DNA of 56,368 nt. It comes from Lachnospiraceae bacterium UBA7060 (GTDB lineage: Bacteria > Bacillota > Clostridia > Lachnospirales > Lachnospiraceae). The position numbers and the translations under genes were made by a program. Positions within the stretch are counted from its first letter, which is position 1. Each line of letters begins with the position of its first letter. Under the pieces are notes generated by a model that did no database searches, was not told the origin of the DNA, and worked only from the letters and a program-made list of their open reading frames with translations. This document shows, one piece after another, positions 42,378 through 51,581 of this stretch. The stretch spans positions 1 through 56,368 of the forward strand of contig DLAA01000040.1 of NCBI GenBank assembly GCA_002493835.1, written 5' to 3'.

Positions 42378-42647
42378 ATGATGAAACGGATGACATTAGA
42401 TGAGATTGCGGCTGGCAGGGAAGCGAAGATAGTTAAAGTGGGAGGAGAAGGGCAGTTACGTGTCCGGCTTCTGGATATGGGATTGATTCCGAATACAGTA
42501 GTCAGGGTGCAGAAGGTTGCGCCCATGGGGGATCCGATAGAGATTCATCTGCGGGGGTATGAGCTGACGATCCGCAAGGAGGATGCGGCTCGGATTGAGG
42601 TGGAAGATTCTGCAAAACAGAAGAAGGACAGAGGACAGGCGATATGA
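42378..42647 (+). CDS. feoA: ferrous iron transport accessory protein A
   Basis: An 89-residue SH3-like cytosolic partner of FeoB. MTLDEIAAGREAKIVKV, RLLDMGLIPNTVVRV and GDPIEIHLRGYELTIRKEDA are diagnostic. Three in-frame ATGs (42378, 42381, 42390) could start it; the last gives the commonest family N-terminus. The stop overlaps the feoB start by 4 bp (ATGA). No clear Fur-type palindrome was seen in the 67 bp upstream. Confidence 0.92.
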   Translation: MMKRMTLDEIAAGREAKIVKVGGEGQLRVRLLDMGLIPNTVVRVQKVAPMGDPIEIHLRGYELTIRKEDAARIEVEDSAKQKKDRGQAI

Positions 42648-44653
42648 TATATGCATTGGCAGGGAATCAAAATAGTGGAAAAACAACGTTGTTTAATCAA
42701 TTGACAGGCTCCAATCAGCATGTGGGAAACTTTCCAGGGGTGACAGTGGACTCTAAGATGGGAGAAATACGGGGAGAGAAAGGAAACGCGGTGGTGGATC
42801 TGCCAGGGATCTATTCCATCAGACCCTATACGAATGAGGAGATTGTAACTCGCAGCTTTATTCTTCAGGAGAAGCCAGACGGGATTATCAATATCGTGGA
42901 TGCCACTAATATTGAGAGAAATCTGTATTTGACTCTGCAGCTTTTGGAACTGCATATTCCCATGGTAATTGCCCTTAATATGATGGATGAGGTGTGGGGA
43001 AACGGCGGCACCATAGATATTGGAAAGATGGAAGAGGCGCTCGGTGTCCCTGTAGTGGCTATCAGTGCTGCAAAAAACGAAGGGATAGAAGATTTGATTG
43101 CTGCGATTCGGGAGGTGGCTTTTAGAAAGATTTATCCAAAGGTGACGGATTTTTGTGAGAAGGGGCCGGTGCACCGCTGTATTCATGCAGTCAGTCATCA
43201 GGTGGAGGATCATGCGGAGAGGATCGGTATGTCGCCCCGCTTTGCGGCCACAAAGATCGTGGAGGGAGACGCAGAAATTATAGACAGATTGGCTTTATCC
43301 GATAACGAGCTGGATTTGATGGAACACAGCATCGTGGAGATGGAACAGGACAGCGGGATGGATAGAAATGCGGCTCTGGCGGCTATGCGCTATGACTTTA
43401 TCGAGCGGGTATGTGAACAGACAGTGACAAAATGTAAGGAGAGCAGGGAGCATATCAGAAGTTTGAAAATTGACAGTGTGCTCACCCATAAGTATCTGGC
43501 GATCCCGGTTTTTGTGCTGATCATGGGGGTGGTATTTTATCTGACTTTCGGACTGATTGGAAGCTTTTTGAGCGATCTGTTAAGTTTGGCCATTGATACG
43601 CTTTCCGGGGCAGTGGAACAGGCGCTTGTAAACTATGGAATCAATCCAGTGGTGAAAAGTCTTGTGATTGACGGCATATTTACAGGTGTGGGGAGCGTAC
43701 TCAGTTTTCTGCCTATTATTGTGGTGCTATTTTTCTTCTTGTCTATTTTGGAGGATTCGGGTTACATGGCGCGCATCGCTTTTGTGATGGACAGACCGCT
43801 TAGAAAGATCGGTCTTTCAGGAAAGAGTTTTGTGTCCATGTTGATTGGCTTTGGCTGCAGTGTGCCTGCAGTGATGTCCACGAGAACGTTGTCTTCGGAG
43901 CGGGATAAGAAGATGACGATTTTGCTGATTCCCTTTATCAGCTGTTCGGCGAAGATCCCGATTTACGCGCTCTTCGCGGCGGCTTTTTTTGAGAGTCGGG
44001 CGGTACTTGTGATGGTAGGGCTGTATGTGTTTGGTATTTTGGTAGGGCTTCTCTGTGCGCTTATTCTAAATAACACGGTATTTAGAGGCAGTTCTATGCC
44101 TTTTATGATGGAACTCCCAAATTACCGGTTCCCCTCTGCAAAGAGTGTAATGATTTTAATGTGTGATAAGGCCAGAGATTTTGTACAGCGTGCTTTTACA
44201 GTTATTTTTATGGCGACACTGTTGATTTGGTTTTTGCAGACTTTTGATTCCCGGCTCAATGTGGTGACAGATTCAGGGGAGAGCCTGCTTGCCATGGTGG
44301 GAAAATGGATTGCACCGCTCTTTGTTCCCTTAGGATTTGGTGACTGGCGGGCAGCCACAGCACTGATCTGTGGTTTTACTGCAAAGGAGGCGGTAGTGAG
44401 TACGCTTGGGGTTCTGACAGGTTCCTCCATGTCAAACTTGAGTGAGACGCTCGGGCAGCTTTTTACGCCTGTAACAGCAGTAAGTTTTCTTGTGTTTACG
44501 CTGCTTTATACACCCTGTGTGGCTGCGGTGGCAACCATTAAGCGGGAGCTGGGTTCCACTGTTAAGACAGTAGGTGTTGTTTGCATGCAGTGTGGGGCGG
44601 CCTGGCTAACTGCCTGTGTGGTGTATCATCTTCTGCGGATTTTTGCGGCTTAA
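42644..44653 (+). CDS. feoB: ferrous iron transporter B
   Basis: A 669-residue GTP-dependent Fe2+ uptake protein. The N-terminal G domain has G1 GNQNSGKTT, G3 DLPGIYS and G4 NMMD, followed by the GDI-like helical domain up to about residue 275. The membrane domain has two Gate motifs with conserved Cys (GFGCSVPAVMST and TPCVAAVATI) and about eight to ten helices. The end is short, with no fused FeoC. The Cys-rich FeoB-associated miniprotein often found next is absent. Supplies iron that the SufCB pair could use. Confidence 0.95.
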   Translation: MIYALAGNQNSGKTTLFNQLTGSNQHVGNFPGVTVDSKMGEIRGEKGNAVVDLPGIYSIRPYTNEEIVTRSFILQEKPDGIINIVDATNIERNLYLTLQLLELHIPMVIALNMMDEVWGNGGTIDIGKMEEALGVPVVAISAAKNEGIEDLIAAIREVAFRKIYPKVTDFCEKGPVHRCIHAVSHQVEDHAERIGMSPRFAATKIVEGDAEIIDRLALSDNELDLMEHSIVEMEQDSGMDRNAALAAMRYDFIERVCEQTVTKCKESREHIRSLKIDSVLTHKYLAIPVFVLIMGVVFYLTFGLIGSFLSDLLSLAIDTLSGAVEQALVNYGINPVVKSLVIDGIFTGVGSVLSFLPIIVVLFFFLSILEDSGYMARIAFVMDRPLRKIGLSGKSFVSMLIGFGCSVPAVMSTRTLSSERDKKMTILLIPFISCSAKIPIYALFAAAFFESRAVLVMVGLYVFGILVGLLCALILNNTVFRGSSMPFMMELPNYRFPSAKSVMILMCDKARDFVQRAFTVIFMATLLIWFLQTFDSRLNVVTDSGESLLAMVGKWIAPLFVPLGFGDWRAATALICGFTAKEAVVSTLGVLTGSSMSNLSETLGQLFTPVTAVSFLVFTLLYTPCVAAVATIKRELGSTVKTVGVVCMQCGAAWLTACVVYHLLRIFAA

Positions 44654-44782
44654 AATCGAGATAATCTCTTACCTTTTATTTTAGAGATAAAGAGGAAAAA
44701 TGGCTCTGTACAAATATTTAAAAATGAAATAGAATCATAGTTGAGGTGGACGGGTGCAAGAAAAAAGAGGAAAGGATAAAAT

Positions 44783-44850
44783 GCAGACACAGATCTTTCA
44801 CCCTTTGTGTCTGCGCCTCAAATGAAAAGGCAGGCATTTTCGCTTGAGGC
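44783..44850 (+). promoter_or_regulatory. two strong hairpins ahead of the HPr-like gene
   Basis: Hairpin 1 pairs 44783-44790 with 44807-44814. Hairpin 2 pairs GCCTCAA 44815-44821 with TTGAGGC 44844-44850, and GAAAA/TTTTC inside. Its right arm contains the only GAGG ahead of the start codon, so it could hide the ribosome site. No T-run follows, which argues against a terminator. Confidence 0.55.
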
Positions 44851-44862
44851 TTGGTGCAAAAT

Positions 44863-45096
44863 ATGAAAACATATATGCTGGATTTAAATTCTATTGAAAA
44901 AGTGAAAGGGTTTGTAAAAGCAATAGAAAAATTTGACGGTTATTTTGACATAGCCACCGGAAGATACGTGGTTGATGCAAAGTCGATTATGGGTATTTTT
45001 TCAATGGATCTGTCAAAAAAGATTGAGTTCAGAATTCTGGAGACAAATATGCAGATTTCAGAGGTGGAAGCGGCAATTGCACCTTATCTGGCATAA
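44863..45096 (+). CDS. HPr-like protein without the phosphorylatable histidine
   Basis: A 77-residue HPr-fold protein (ATG 44863; an in-frame TTG 44851 would add four residues). The second half aligns well with HPr: GRYVVDAKSIMGIFSMDLS keeps the regulatory-serine loop (KSIMG). The first half reads MLDLNSIEKVKGFVKAIEKF where HPr has G-x-H-A-R-P-A, so His15 and Arg17 are both missing. It therefore cannot carry phosphate from Enzyme I and is more likely a regulator or decoy. Flanked by hairpins on both sides and closed by a strong terminator; no PTS genes are nearby. Confidence 0.85.
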   Translation: MKTYMLDLNSIEKVKGFVKAIEKFDGYFDIATGRYVVDAKSIMGIFSMDLSKKIEFRILETNMQISEVEAAIAPYLA

Positions 45097-45115
45097 AAAG
45101 AGAGAGGTAACAGAT

Positions 45116-45160
45116 CAGACGGCTGCCGGTGTACCACACATCGGCTGCCGTCTGCTTTTT
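45116..45160 (+). terminator. strong intrinsic terminator after the HPr-like gene
   Basis: CAGACGGC-T-GCCG and CGGC-T-GCCGTCTG form a 12-bp stem with one T-T mismatch (45116-45128 with 45142-45154), followed by TTTTT. Confidence 0.85.
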
Positions 45161-45167
45161 ATGCACA

Positions 45168-45246
45168 CGGGCACCCAGAGGAAATATGTCAGCAGAAGCT
45201 GACGGGTGCCCGGCGCACGAGTAGGGGAAGAAATCTTCCCTACTCG
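45168..45246 (+). repeat. two further perfect hairpins between HPr-like gene and sbcD
   Basis: Hairpin 2 pairs CGGGCACCC (45168-45176) with GGGTGCCCG (45204-45212) and has an inner GTCAGC-AGAA-GCTGAC. Hairpin 3 pairs CGAGTAGGG (45218-45226) with CCCTACTCG (45238-45246). Neither has a T-run. They sit in the 5' region of sbcD, 35 bp before its ATG. Confidence 0.7.
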
Positions 45247-45280
45247 ATTACAACGAAACGATTGAGGAGAGAGACAGAAT

Positions 45281-46519
45281 ATGAAATTCATACATTTGGC
45301 AGATCTGCATTTGGGGAAATCCTTGTTCGGTGTCTCAATGATAGATAATGGCGACCAAGAATTTTGGATGGATTGTTTCTTAGAAAAGGTGGAGGAACTG
45401 AGACCTGATGCCATTGTGATAGCCGGAGATGTTTATGACAGGAGCACCCCTTCAGGGGAGGCGGTGGTACTGCTTAACGATATGCTGACCAGATTGGATA
45501 ATATGGGTATTCCGGTTCTTATGATAGCGGGGAACCATGACTCCGGACAGAAACTGTCTTTTGCGGAGAGTATTCTTGCAAAACAGCAGATACATATAGC
45601 GGGAATTGTAATGAGGGAAATTTCTCATGTGACCATTCCGGAGAGGGCAGGCTCGGGAGAGGTAACTTTCTGGCTGCTTCCTTATCTGTTTCCGGCGATG
45701 GCGGTACAGAAGCTGGGTGATGAATCTATAGGAGATTATGAAACTGCGGTGAGGAGATTGCTGGAGAGACAGAATATTGACTTTTCTAAAAGGAATGTGC
45801 TGGTTGCGCATCAGAATGTAACGGCAGACGGCCGGGAGGCGGAGAGAGGCGGATCAGAGTCAATGGTCGGCGGCGTAGGACAGGTCGATTACAGGGTTTT
45901 TGATGGATTTGACTATGTAGCGCTGGGCCATATTCATGCTTCCTGCTCTGTTGGGCGGAGGGAAGTGCGCTATGCAGGCTCACCGCTGTGCTATCATTTC
46001 AATGAGACGAGGCAGCCTTCTAAGGGCTTTTTACTTGTCGAACTTCCGGAGAAAGGAAAAGATATAAAAATTACGTCAATTCCTGTCAGACCGTTACATC
46101 CGATGCGCGAAATCAGAGGAACGGCAGAGGAGGTTTTAGAGGAAGCGGAGAGCGGCAGGGAGGAAAAAGAGTATTTAAAAGTAGTGGTGACAGACAGACG
46201 GATCACACCAGAATTGTCGGAGCAGATACGTGGACTGTTTGGAAGGCGAGGCAGTATGATTATGGAGCTGGTTTCCGATTTTCATGATTTGACCTTTGCG
46301 GCCTCCCTGCCTGGGGAGCACAGAGAGGTTAAAACAATAGAAGAATATTTTGTGGAGTTATATCGGGAGAGAAAGGCGCAGGCAGAGCCGGAAGAGAAAG
46401 ATTTGGATCTGTTTCGATTTGCGGCGCAGCAGGTTCAAAGCAGGCAGACTGAGGAGAAAAAAGAAGAGAGTGTGAGAGAAGACTCGGAGAAATTACTGGA
46501 GTACATTCTTAAACAGTAG
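45281..46519 (+). CDS. sbcD: DNA double-strand-break nuclease subunit SbcD
   Basis: A 412-residue Mre11-type nuclease that with SbcC opens hairpins and processes breaks. Phosphoesterase motifs are in order: ADLHLGK, GDVYDRS, GNHDSG, VAHQNV and GHIHAS. The capping domain follows, and the last ~40 residues are a charged Glu/Lys tail. GAGGAGAGAG precedes ATG 45281. It lies directly after a cluster of long perfect hairpins, which are possible substrates of this very nuclease, a suggestive but unproven link. Confidence 0.95.
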   Translation: MKFIHLADLHLGKSLFGVSMIDNGDQEFWMDCFLEKVEELRPDAIVIAGDVYDRSTPSGEAVVLLNDMLTRLDNMGIPVLMIAGNHDSGQKLSFAESILAKQQIHIAGIVMREISHVTIPERAGSGEVTFWLLPYLFPAMAVQKLGDESIGDYETAVRRLLERQNIDFSKRNVLVAHQNVTADGREAERGGSESMVGGVGQVDYRVFDGFDYVALGHIHASCSVGRREVRYAGSPLCYHFNETRQPSKGFLLVELPEKGKDIKITSIPVRPLHPMREIRGTAEEVLEEAESGREEKEYLKVVVTDRRITPELSEQIRGLFGRRGSMIMELVSDFHDLTFAASLPGEHREVKTIEEYFVELYRERKAQAEPEEKDLDLFRFAAQQVQSRQTEEKKEESVREDSEKLLEYILKQ

Positions 46520-46533
46520 GAGGTGGAAGAAGA

Positions 46534-49500
46534 TTGAAACCTGTTTTGTTGGAAATGACGGCGTTTGGTTCTTATGTTCAGCCGACTACTGTTGATTTTC
46601 GGAAGCTGAAGCATAGTCTGTATCTGATTACCGGTGATACAGGAGCAGGAAAAACCACTATCTTTGACGCGATTATGGTTGCTCTGTACGGCGAAGCGAG
46701 TGGAAAGGGGGAGAATAAATCCAGGACCTTTGAAAATTTACATTGCGATTATGTGGAACAATCAGTGGACACGAAAGTGATGCTCACCTTTGAACATATG
46801 GGTAAAATTTATAAGGTGGAGAGGGTACTCCATTTTAAAAAGAAACGGGGGACCGGGGAATATGAGAAGACGACACCGCAGGCGCATCTCTGGGAGCCAA
46901 GCGGTGATGTGCTGGAAAAAACAGAGGCGGTAAACCGCAGAATTACGGAACTTCTCGGTATGAGTGCGGAGCAGTTCAGAAAGATTGCCATGCTTGCCCA
47001 GGGGGAATTCAGGAAGTTCTTGGATGCTGACAGTGAGACAAAAAACAGAATATTGGGAGAGCTGTTTGATAATTCCGCCTATGTGTATTTTCAGGAATTG
47101 TTTGCTGCGGCGAGAAAAAAACTGGAGCAGGATAGGAATGAAAAAGGGACGAACAAGATTAAAAGAGCCATGGATGATTTTCTATGCCCGGAAGAGGCCG
47201 ATGATGAAGAGTGGGTGTCTTGCAGCGCTGCTGATCCGCATCTAGAAAGCGCACTTTGCGATCTGGTAAACCGAGACAGAAAACAGCAGGAGGAGCTGAA
47301 GAGAAAAGAGAAGGACGGCAGAGAAAAGGAAAGAAAACTACACGAGGCAAAGGGCAGGGCGAAAGAGCAGAATAGGCTGTTGGAGGAGCTGGCCGCAAAA
47401 GAGAAAGAACGGGAAGAACTTCATGAGAAAAAAGAGTCTGTTGAGCGGTTAAAAGAGCAGATGGGAAAGGCTGAGAGAGCATTTTATAAGGTGAGGCCTA
47501 TTGAGATGTCAGCTATAAAAGCGGAAGAGGATTACGAGAGTACAGTTGAGAATATTGGAAAGACCAGAGAGCGTTTGGGCAGATTGGAGGAAGACAGGAA
47601 GAATAAGGAACAGGCATGGAAGGAATGCGGTCAGAGCAGTAAACCTGTGATTGACCGTCTTTCCGTTGCGATCAGCAATATGGAAGAATCGATGCCCTTA
47701 TACGGAAAGCTGAAAGAAATCCTTAAGGAGCAGGAAAAAGAACAAAAACTTGCCGAGAAGGCAGGCAGACAAAAACAGACTGCGGAGGAAAATAAGAATA
47801 GAATTGCGGAAGAAATTGCGGATTTAAAGGACAGGATTAAAGAACTGGAAGGCGTCGATGTGGAAAAGGAGCGTTTGACGGGCGAGTCTAAGAGGGCAGA
47901 AGAGGACTTGGAGAAGCTGATTTCTCCGGAAGGAATCATAGCACAGGTCAATCATATTCTTGAGAAAGAAAAGACGCTGAAGCGAGAGCAGAAAGCTCTC
48001 CGGGAAATCATAGGTCGTGCAGGAGAACTGGATGCTTGCTATCACACTATTTATCAGGCATTTTTAGAGGGACAGGCAGGAATTCTTGCAAAGAGCCTGG
48101 AGCAGGAATTGAAGGAGAAAGAGGAGGCGGTATGTCCTGTCTGCAGGACAGTATTTCACGGTGCGCATGCCGGGCATTTTGCTAAGTTGTCTGAAAATGT
48201 ACCGGAAAAAAAAGAAGTGGACGAGGCACGCCGGGCGTTTGACAAGAAGGAGAGAGAGAGACAGGAGAAGTGTCAGGTAATTGCAGGACTGGAAATGGCG
48301 GTATGTGAGAAAAAGGCGGGCGTTTCCATTAGGTTACAGGAATTGGATAAGGATTTGAAAGGCACGGACTGGGAGACGGTTTGTGCGGATGGTTGGCTGG
48401 ACGGGCTGGAAGCGCGTTACAGACTGCAGAAGGAGCGGGCGGAAGATGCCTGTAACCTGGCATTAGCGCAGAGCCGTAAACTGAAAGATTTGAAGGAGGA
48501 AGCGGCAAAAAAGGAAGAGGAGGCAGATGCCTGTAGGAGAGCGCTTGAAGAAAGTGCGGAGAGTGAACGGAAACATAAACAAGCTTGTGAAAATCTGAAA
48601 ACTGTGGCCGGAGAGCGGATCAAATCACTGAATTATTATGAGGAATGTCCTGATGAGGAGAGCGCTGAAAGGAAGAAAGAGGCGTGGGAGAAGGAGAAAC
48701 AAAAGAAACAGCAGGAAATGGAACAGAAAGAAGAGTGTTACCACAGGGCGGACCGGCAGTGTGAGGAGACAAGGGGGGCTCTGCAGATGGCTCTTGAGGC
48801 GCTTCCGAAGCTTGAGGCAGAGAAGACTGCCGCAGCAGAAAGGCTGCAGGAGGTGATGGCAGAGAACGGATTTGACGGCTTGAGAGAGGTAAACGAAATT
48901 CTGCAGATGATAGGAGATTCCGACGCGGAGGCTGAAAAATGGATTCTGGAAAAGAGAGAAGAGATCGTTGATTTTGAAAACCGGTTGAAGAATACAGAAA
49001 GCCGTATTACAGAATTAAAGAATCGGACAAGAGGTCTGAAAGAAACGGATTTGGAGGAACTGGATTTAAAGATCAAGGAAGAGGGTGAAGTTCTTTCGGA
49101 AATACAAAGACAGTTGGAATTGTATACAAAGAAGTATGAAAATCATAAAAAGACGTCTGAAATCGTGCAGGCGGCGAACCGAACGCTTAAAGATACACAG
49201 GCGGCGTGGGAGAGGCTGAACAGTCTGGCTGATCTTGCAAACGGAGCCAATGCGGCGGGTGGAAGACTGAGCTTTGACAGGTATGTTATGGGATATGTTT
49301 TCAGAGAAATTTTGGAGATGGCCAATCGGCGGCTGGATATTATGAGCGGAGGACGATATGAACTCAGACATGAGATGCAGGCGGGGCGGGATAATGCGGT
49401 TGCGGGATTGGAGGTAGCTGTGTTTGATATGACGACGGGTAGGTGCCGTCCGTCACAGACCCTTTCGGGCGGAGAAGCTTTCTTTGTCTCCCTGGCTTTG

Positions 49501-49752
49501 GCGCTGGGCTTATCCGATGTGGTTCAAAACCATGCAGGCGGAAAACAGTTGGATACGCTTTTTATTGATGAAGGATTCGGTTCCCTTGATAACGATGTGC
49601 TTGATAGGGCGCTGGCGGTATTGAATCAGTTGACAGAAGGGAAACGCTTGGTTGGAATTATTTCTCATGTGGCGAGACTGGAGGAGAGTATTCCACAGCA
49701 GATACGTGTGAAAAAAGGCGATCGGGGGAGTACTCTGGAGATTGTTGGCTGA
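46534..49752 (+). CDS. sbcC: DNA double-strand-break repair ATPase SbcC
   Basis: A 1072-residue Rad50-type SMC-like ATPase. It starts at TTG 46534, with AGGAGGTGG well placed upstream and 14 bp after sbcD. N-terminal Walker A GDTGAGKTTIFDA, then about 800 residues of Glu/Lys/Arg-rich coiled coil with the zinc hook CPVC at 534-537. The C-terminal lobe has signature TLSGGEAFFVSLALALG, Walker B LDTLFIDEGFGSLD and the D-loop. All elements are intact. Confidence 0.95.
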   Translation: MKPVLLEMTAFGSYVQPTTVDFRKLKHSLYLITGDTGAGKTTIFDAIMVALYGEASGKGENKSRTFENLHCDYVEQSVDTKVMLTFEHMGKIYKVERVLHFKKKRGTGEYEKTTPQAHLWEPSGDVLEKTEAVNRRITELLGMSAEQFRKIAMLAQGEFRKFLDADSETKNRILGELFDNSAYVYFQELFAAARKKLEQDRNEKGTNKIKRAMDDFLCPEEADDEEWVSCSAADPHLESALCDLVNRDRKQQEELKRKEKDGREKERKLHEAKGRAKEQNRLLEELAAKEKEREELHEKKESVERLKEQMGKAERAFYKVRPIEMSAIKAEEDYESTVENIGKTRERLGRLEEDRKNKEQAWKECGQSSKPVIDRLSVAISNMEESMPLYGKLKEILKEQEKEQKLAEKAGRQKQTAEENKNRIAEEIADLKDRIKELEGVDVEKERLTGESKRAEEDLEKLISPEGIIAQVNHILEKEKTLKREQKALREIIGRAGELDACYHTIYQAFLEGQAGILAKSLEQELKEKEEAVCPVCRTVFHGAHAGHFAKLSENVPEKKEVDEARRAFDKKERERQEKCQVIAGLEMAVCEKKAGVSIRLQELDKDLKGTDWETVCADGWLDGLEARYRLQKERAEDACNLALAQSRKLKDLKEEAAKKEEEADACRRALEESAESERKHKQACENLKTVAGERIKSLNYYEECPDEESAERKKEAWEKEKQKKQQEMEQKEECYHRADRQCEETRGALQMALEALPKLEAEKTAAAERLQEVMAENGFDGLREVNEILQMIGDSDAEAEKWILEKREEIVDFENRLKNTESRITELKNRTRGLKETDLEELDLKIKEEGEVLSEIQRQLELYTKKYENHKKTSEIVQAANRTLKDTQAAWERLNSLADLANGANAAGGRLSFDRYVMGYVFREILEMANRRLDIMSGGRYELRHEMQAGRDNAVAGLEVAVFDMTTGRCRPSQTLSGGEAFFVSLALALGLSDVVQNHAGGKQLDTLFIDEGFGSLDNDVLDRALAVLNQLTEGKRLVGIISHVARLEESIPQQIRVKKGDRGSTLEIVG

Positions 49753-49795
49753 TTGAACTTTTTGACATAAAAGTTTGAAAAATGGGATTGGAAAT

Positions 49796-49824
49796 TTGCC
49801 TTTTGGCAATATTTATGCTAAGAT
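49796..49824 (+). promoter_or_regulatory. sigma-A-type promoter for the Suf genes
   Basis: TTGCCT (49796-49801) and TAAGAT (49819-49824) with a 17-bp spacer, about 65 bp before the sufC-like ATG. No clear IscR-type palindrome was found. Confidence 0.6.
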
Positions 49825-49888
49825 GATCCATTAAGGATTTCCCAATTGCGGGATTCTTGTGGAAGAAAGGAAATCTGGGAGGTAAAAC

Positions 49889-50611
49889 ATGCTGGAATTG
49901 AAAAATATCTCCTTTCAGGCGGAGGATGGCGGAAAAGAGATCGAAATTCTTAGAAATATTAATTTGACCATAGAGGATCGGTTTGTGGCTGTCACAGGGC
50001 CAAATGGCAGTGGCAAGTCAACGCTTGCAAAGATTGTGGCGGGAATTCTGACGCCCACGGAGGGGCAGATTTTTCTGGATGGAGTTGATATCACAGATAA
50101 ATCCATCACTGAGCGGGCGAGAATGGGGATTGGGTTTGCTTTTCAGCAGCCGGTTCGGTTTAAGGGAATCACAGTGAAGGATATGATTTCCCTCGCGGCG
50201 GGCAGAGATACTGCGGTGTCAGAAGTATGTGCCATACTTTCGGAAGTGGGACTGTGTGCCAGAGATTATGTAAACCGAGAAGTTAATGCGAGTCTTTCCG
50301 GGGGAGAATTAAAGCGTATCGAGATTGCCATGATTATGGCAAGGAAGACGAAGGTATCTATTTTTGACGAACCGGAGGCGGGAATTGATCTGTGGAGCTT
50401 TCAGAATTTGATCCGTGTTTTTGAGAAAATGCACGAGGAGATAAAGGGGGCGATCCTCATTATTTCTCATCAGGAGCGTATTTTGAATATTGCGGATCAA
50501 ATCGTACTTCTTGCGGACGGCAGGATTGAGAAGATGGGAAATAGGGAGGAGATTATGCCTGCTCTTTTAGGAATTGGGCAGCCTTGCAAGACTTTGACGG
50601 AAAAATTTTAG
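49889..50611 (+). CDS. SufC-like ABC ATPase (minimal SUF/SMS system)
   Basis: A 240-residue cytosolic ATPase that energises the Suf scaffold. Walker A GPNGSGKST, Q-loop AFQQPVRF, signature SLSGGELKR, Walker B SIFDEPEAGID and the switch His in IISHQERI are present. The AFQQP and DEPEAG variants are typical of SufC rather than transporters. GGGAGG precedes ATG 49889. Its only Suf partner is the next gene. SufS, SufU and SufE are absent, as in the two-gene 'SUF-like minimal system' described in anaerobes. Confidence 0.88.
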   Translation: MLELKNISFQAEDGGKEIEILRNINLTIEDRFVAVTGPNGSGKSTLAKIVAGILTPTEGQIFLDGVDITDKSITERARMGIGFAFQQPVRFKGITVKDMISLAAGRDTAVSEVCAILSEVGLCARDYVNREVNASLSGGELKRIEIAMIMARKTKVSIFDEPEAGIDLWSFQNLIRVFEKMHEEIKGAILIISHQERILNIADQIVLLADGRIEKMGNREEIMPALLGIGQPCKTLTEKF

Positions 50612-50663
50612 TGCGAAGAAACAAATAGTTATGATAAATGAATAGAAGTGAGGGTGGTATATC

Positions 50664-51581
50664 ATGGATGCAATACAACAGGAGCTTTTAACTCAGGTTG
50701 CCGGACTGCATGAAGTGCCGGAAGGCGCTTACAACATACGTGCCAATGGGGAGATGGCGGGAAGAAATACAACGGCGAATATTGACATTATCACCAAGAA
50801 AGACCGATCCGGCATCGATATTAAAATCAAACCAGGAACGAAGTCGGAGAGCGTGCATATTCCTGTGGTTTTGAGCAAGAGCGGACTTAAGGAGAGTGTA
50901 TACAATGACTTTTTTGTGGGAGAAGACTGCGATGTTACTATCATAGCAGGATGCGGCATTCACAACAGCGGAGCTGAGGCTTCGGAGCATTCTGGAGTAC
51001 ATCGGTTTTTTGTTGAAAAAAATGCGAAAGTACGATATGTAGAAAAGCATTACGGGTCCGGTGATGGCAGCGGGGAGAGAGTTATGAATCCGACTACGGA
51101 GATTCATTTGGCCGAGGGTGCCAGCTTGGAGATGGAGACGGTACAGATCAAAGGAATTGATTCCACTGCCAGGGTCACTACGGCCAAGGTGGCTGAGGGC
51201 GCCTGCCTTGTGATCAAGGAGAAGATAATGACACATGGCAGGCAGCATGCCGAGACGGATTTTACAGTGACTATGGAGGGGGCGGATTCGAGCGTGAATC
51301 TGATTTCACGCTCGGTGGCAAAGGAGCATTCCACGCAGTTGTTTAGGAGCCGGATTATTGGTAATGCCAGTTGTCACGGGCACAGTGAGTGTGATGCAAT
51401 TATTATGGATGAAGCCGGCGTAAGCGCTATTCCAGAGCTCACAGCCAATCATATTGACGCGAATCTGATCCATGAAGCGGCGATTGGAAAAATAGCGGGA
51501 GAACAACTGATTAAGCTTATGACTCTCGGCCTTTCAGAGAAAGAGGCGGAAGAGCAGATAGTGAAGGGATTTTTGAAATGA
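50664..51581 (+). CDS. SufB/SufD-like scaffold protein
   Basis: A 305-residue right-handed beta-helix scaffold for Fe-S assembly, much shorter than SufB (about 470). It has KEHYGSGDGSGERVMNPTTEI-type beta-helix repeats, with SVAKEHSTQLFRSRIIGNASCHGHSECDAI (residues ~213-242) carrying a Cys and several His where SufB/SufD place their key residues. The C-terminal helices ILPELTANHIDANLIHEAAIGKI are family-typical. It follows SufC-like by 52 bp and overlaps the next start by 4 bp. Confidence 0.88.
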   Translation: MDAIQQELLTQVAGLHEVPEGAYNIRANGEMAGRNTTANIDIITKKDRSGIDIKIKPGTKSESVHIPVVLSKSGLKESVYNDFFVGEDCDVTIIAGCGIHNSGAEASEHSGVHRFFVEKNAKVRYVEKHYGSGDGSGERVMNPTTEIHLAEGASLEMETVQIKGIDSTARVTTAKVAEGACLVIKEKIMTHGRQHAETDFTVTMEGADSSVNLISRSVAKEHSTQLFRSRIIGNASCHGHSECDAIIMDEAGVSAIPELTANHIDANLIHEAAIGKIAGEQLIKLMTLGLSEKEAEEQIVKGFLK

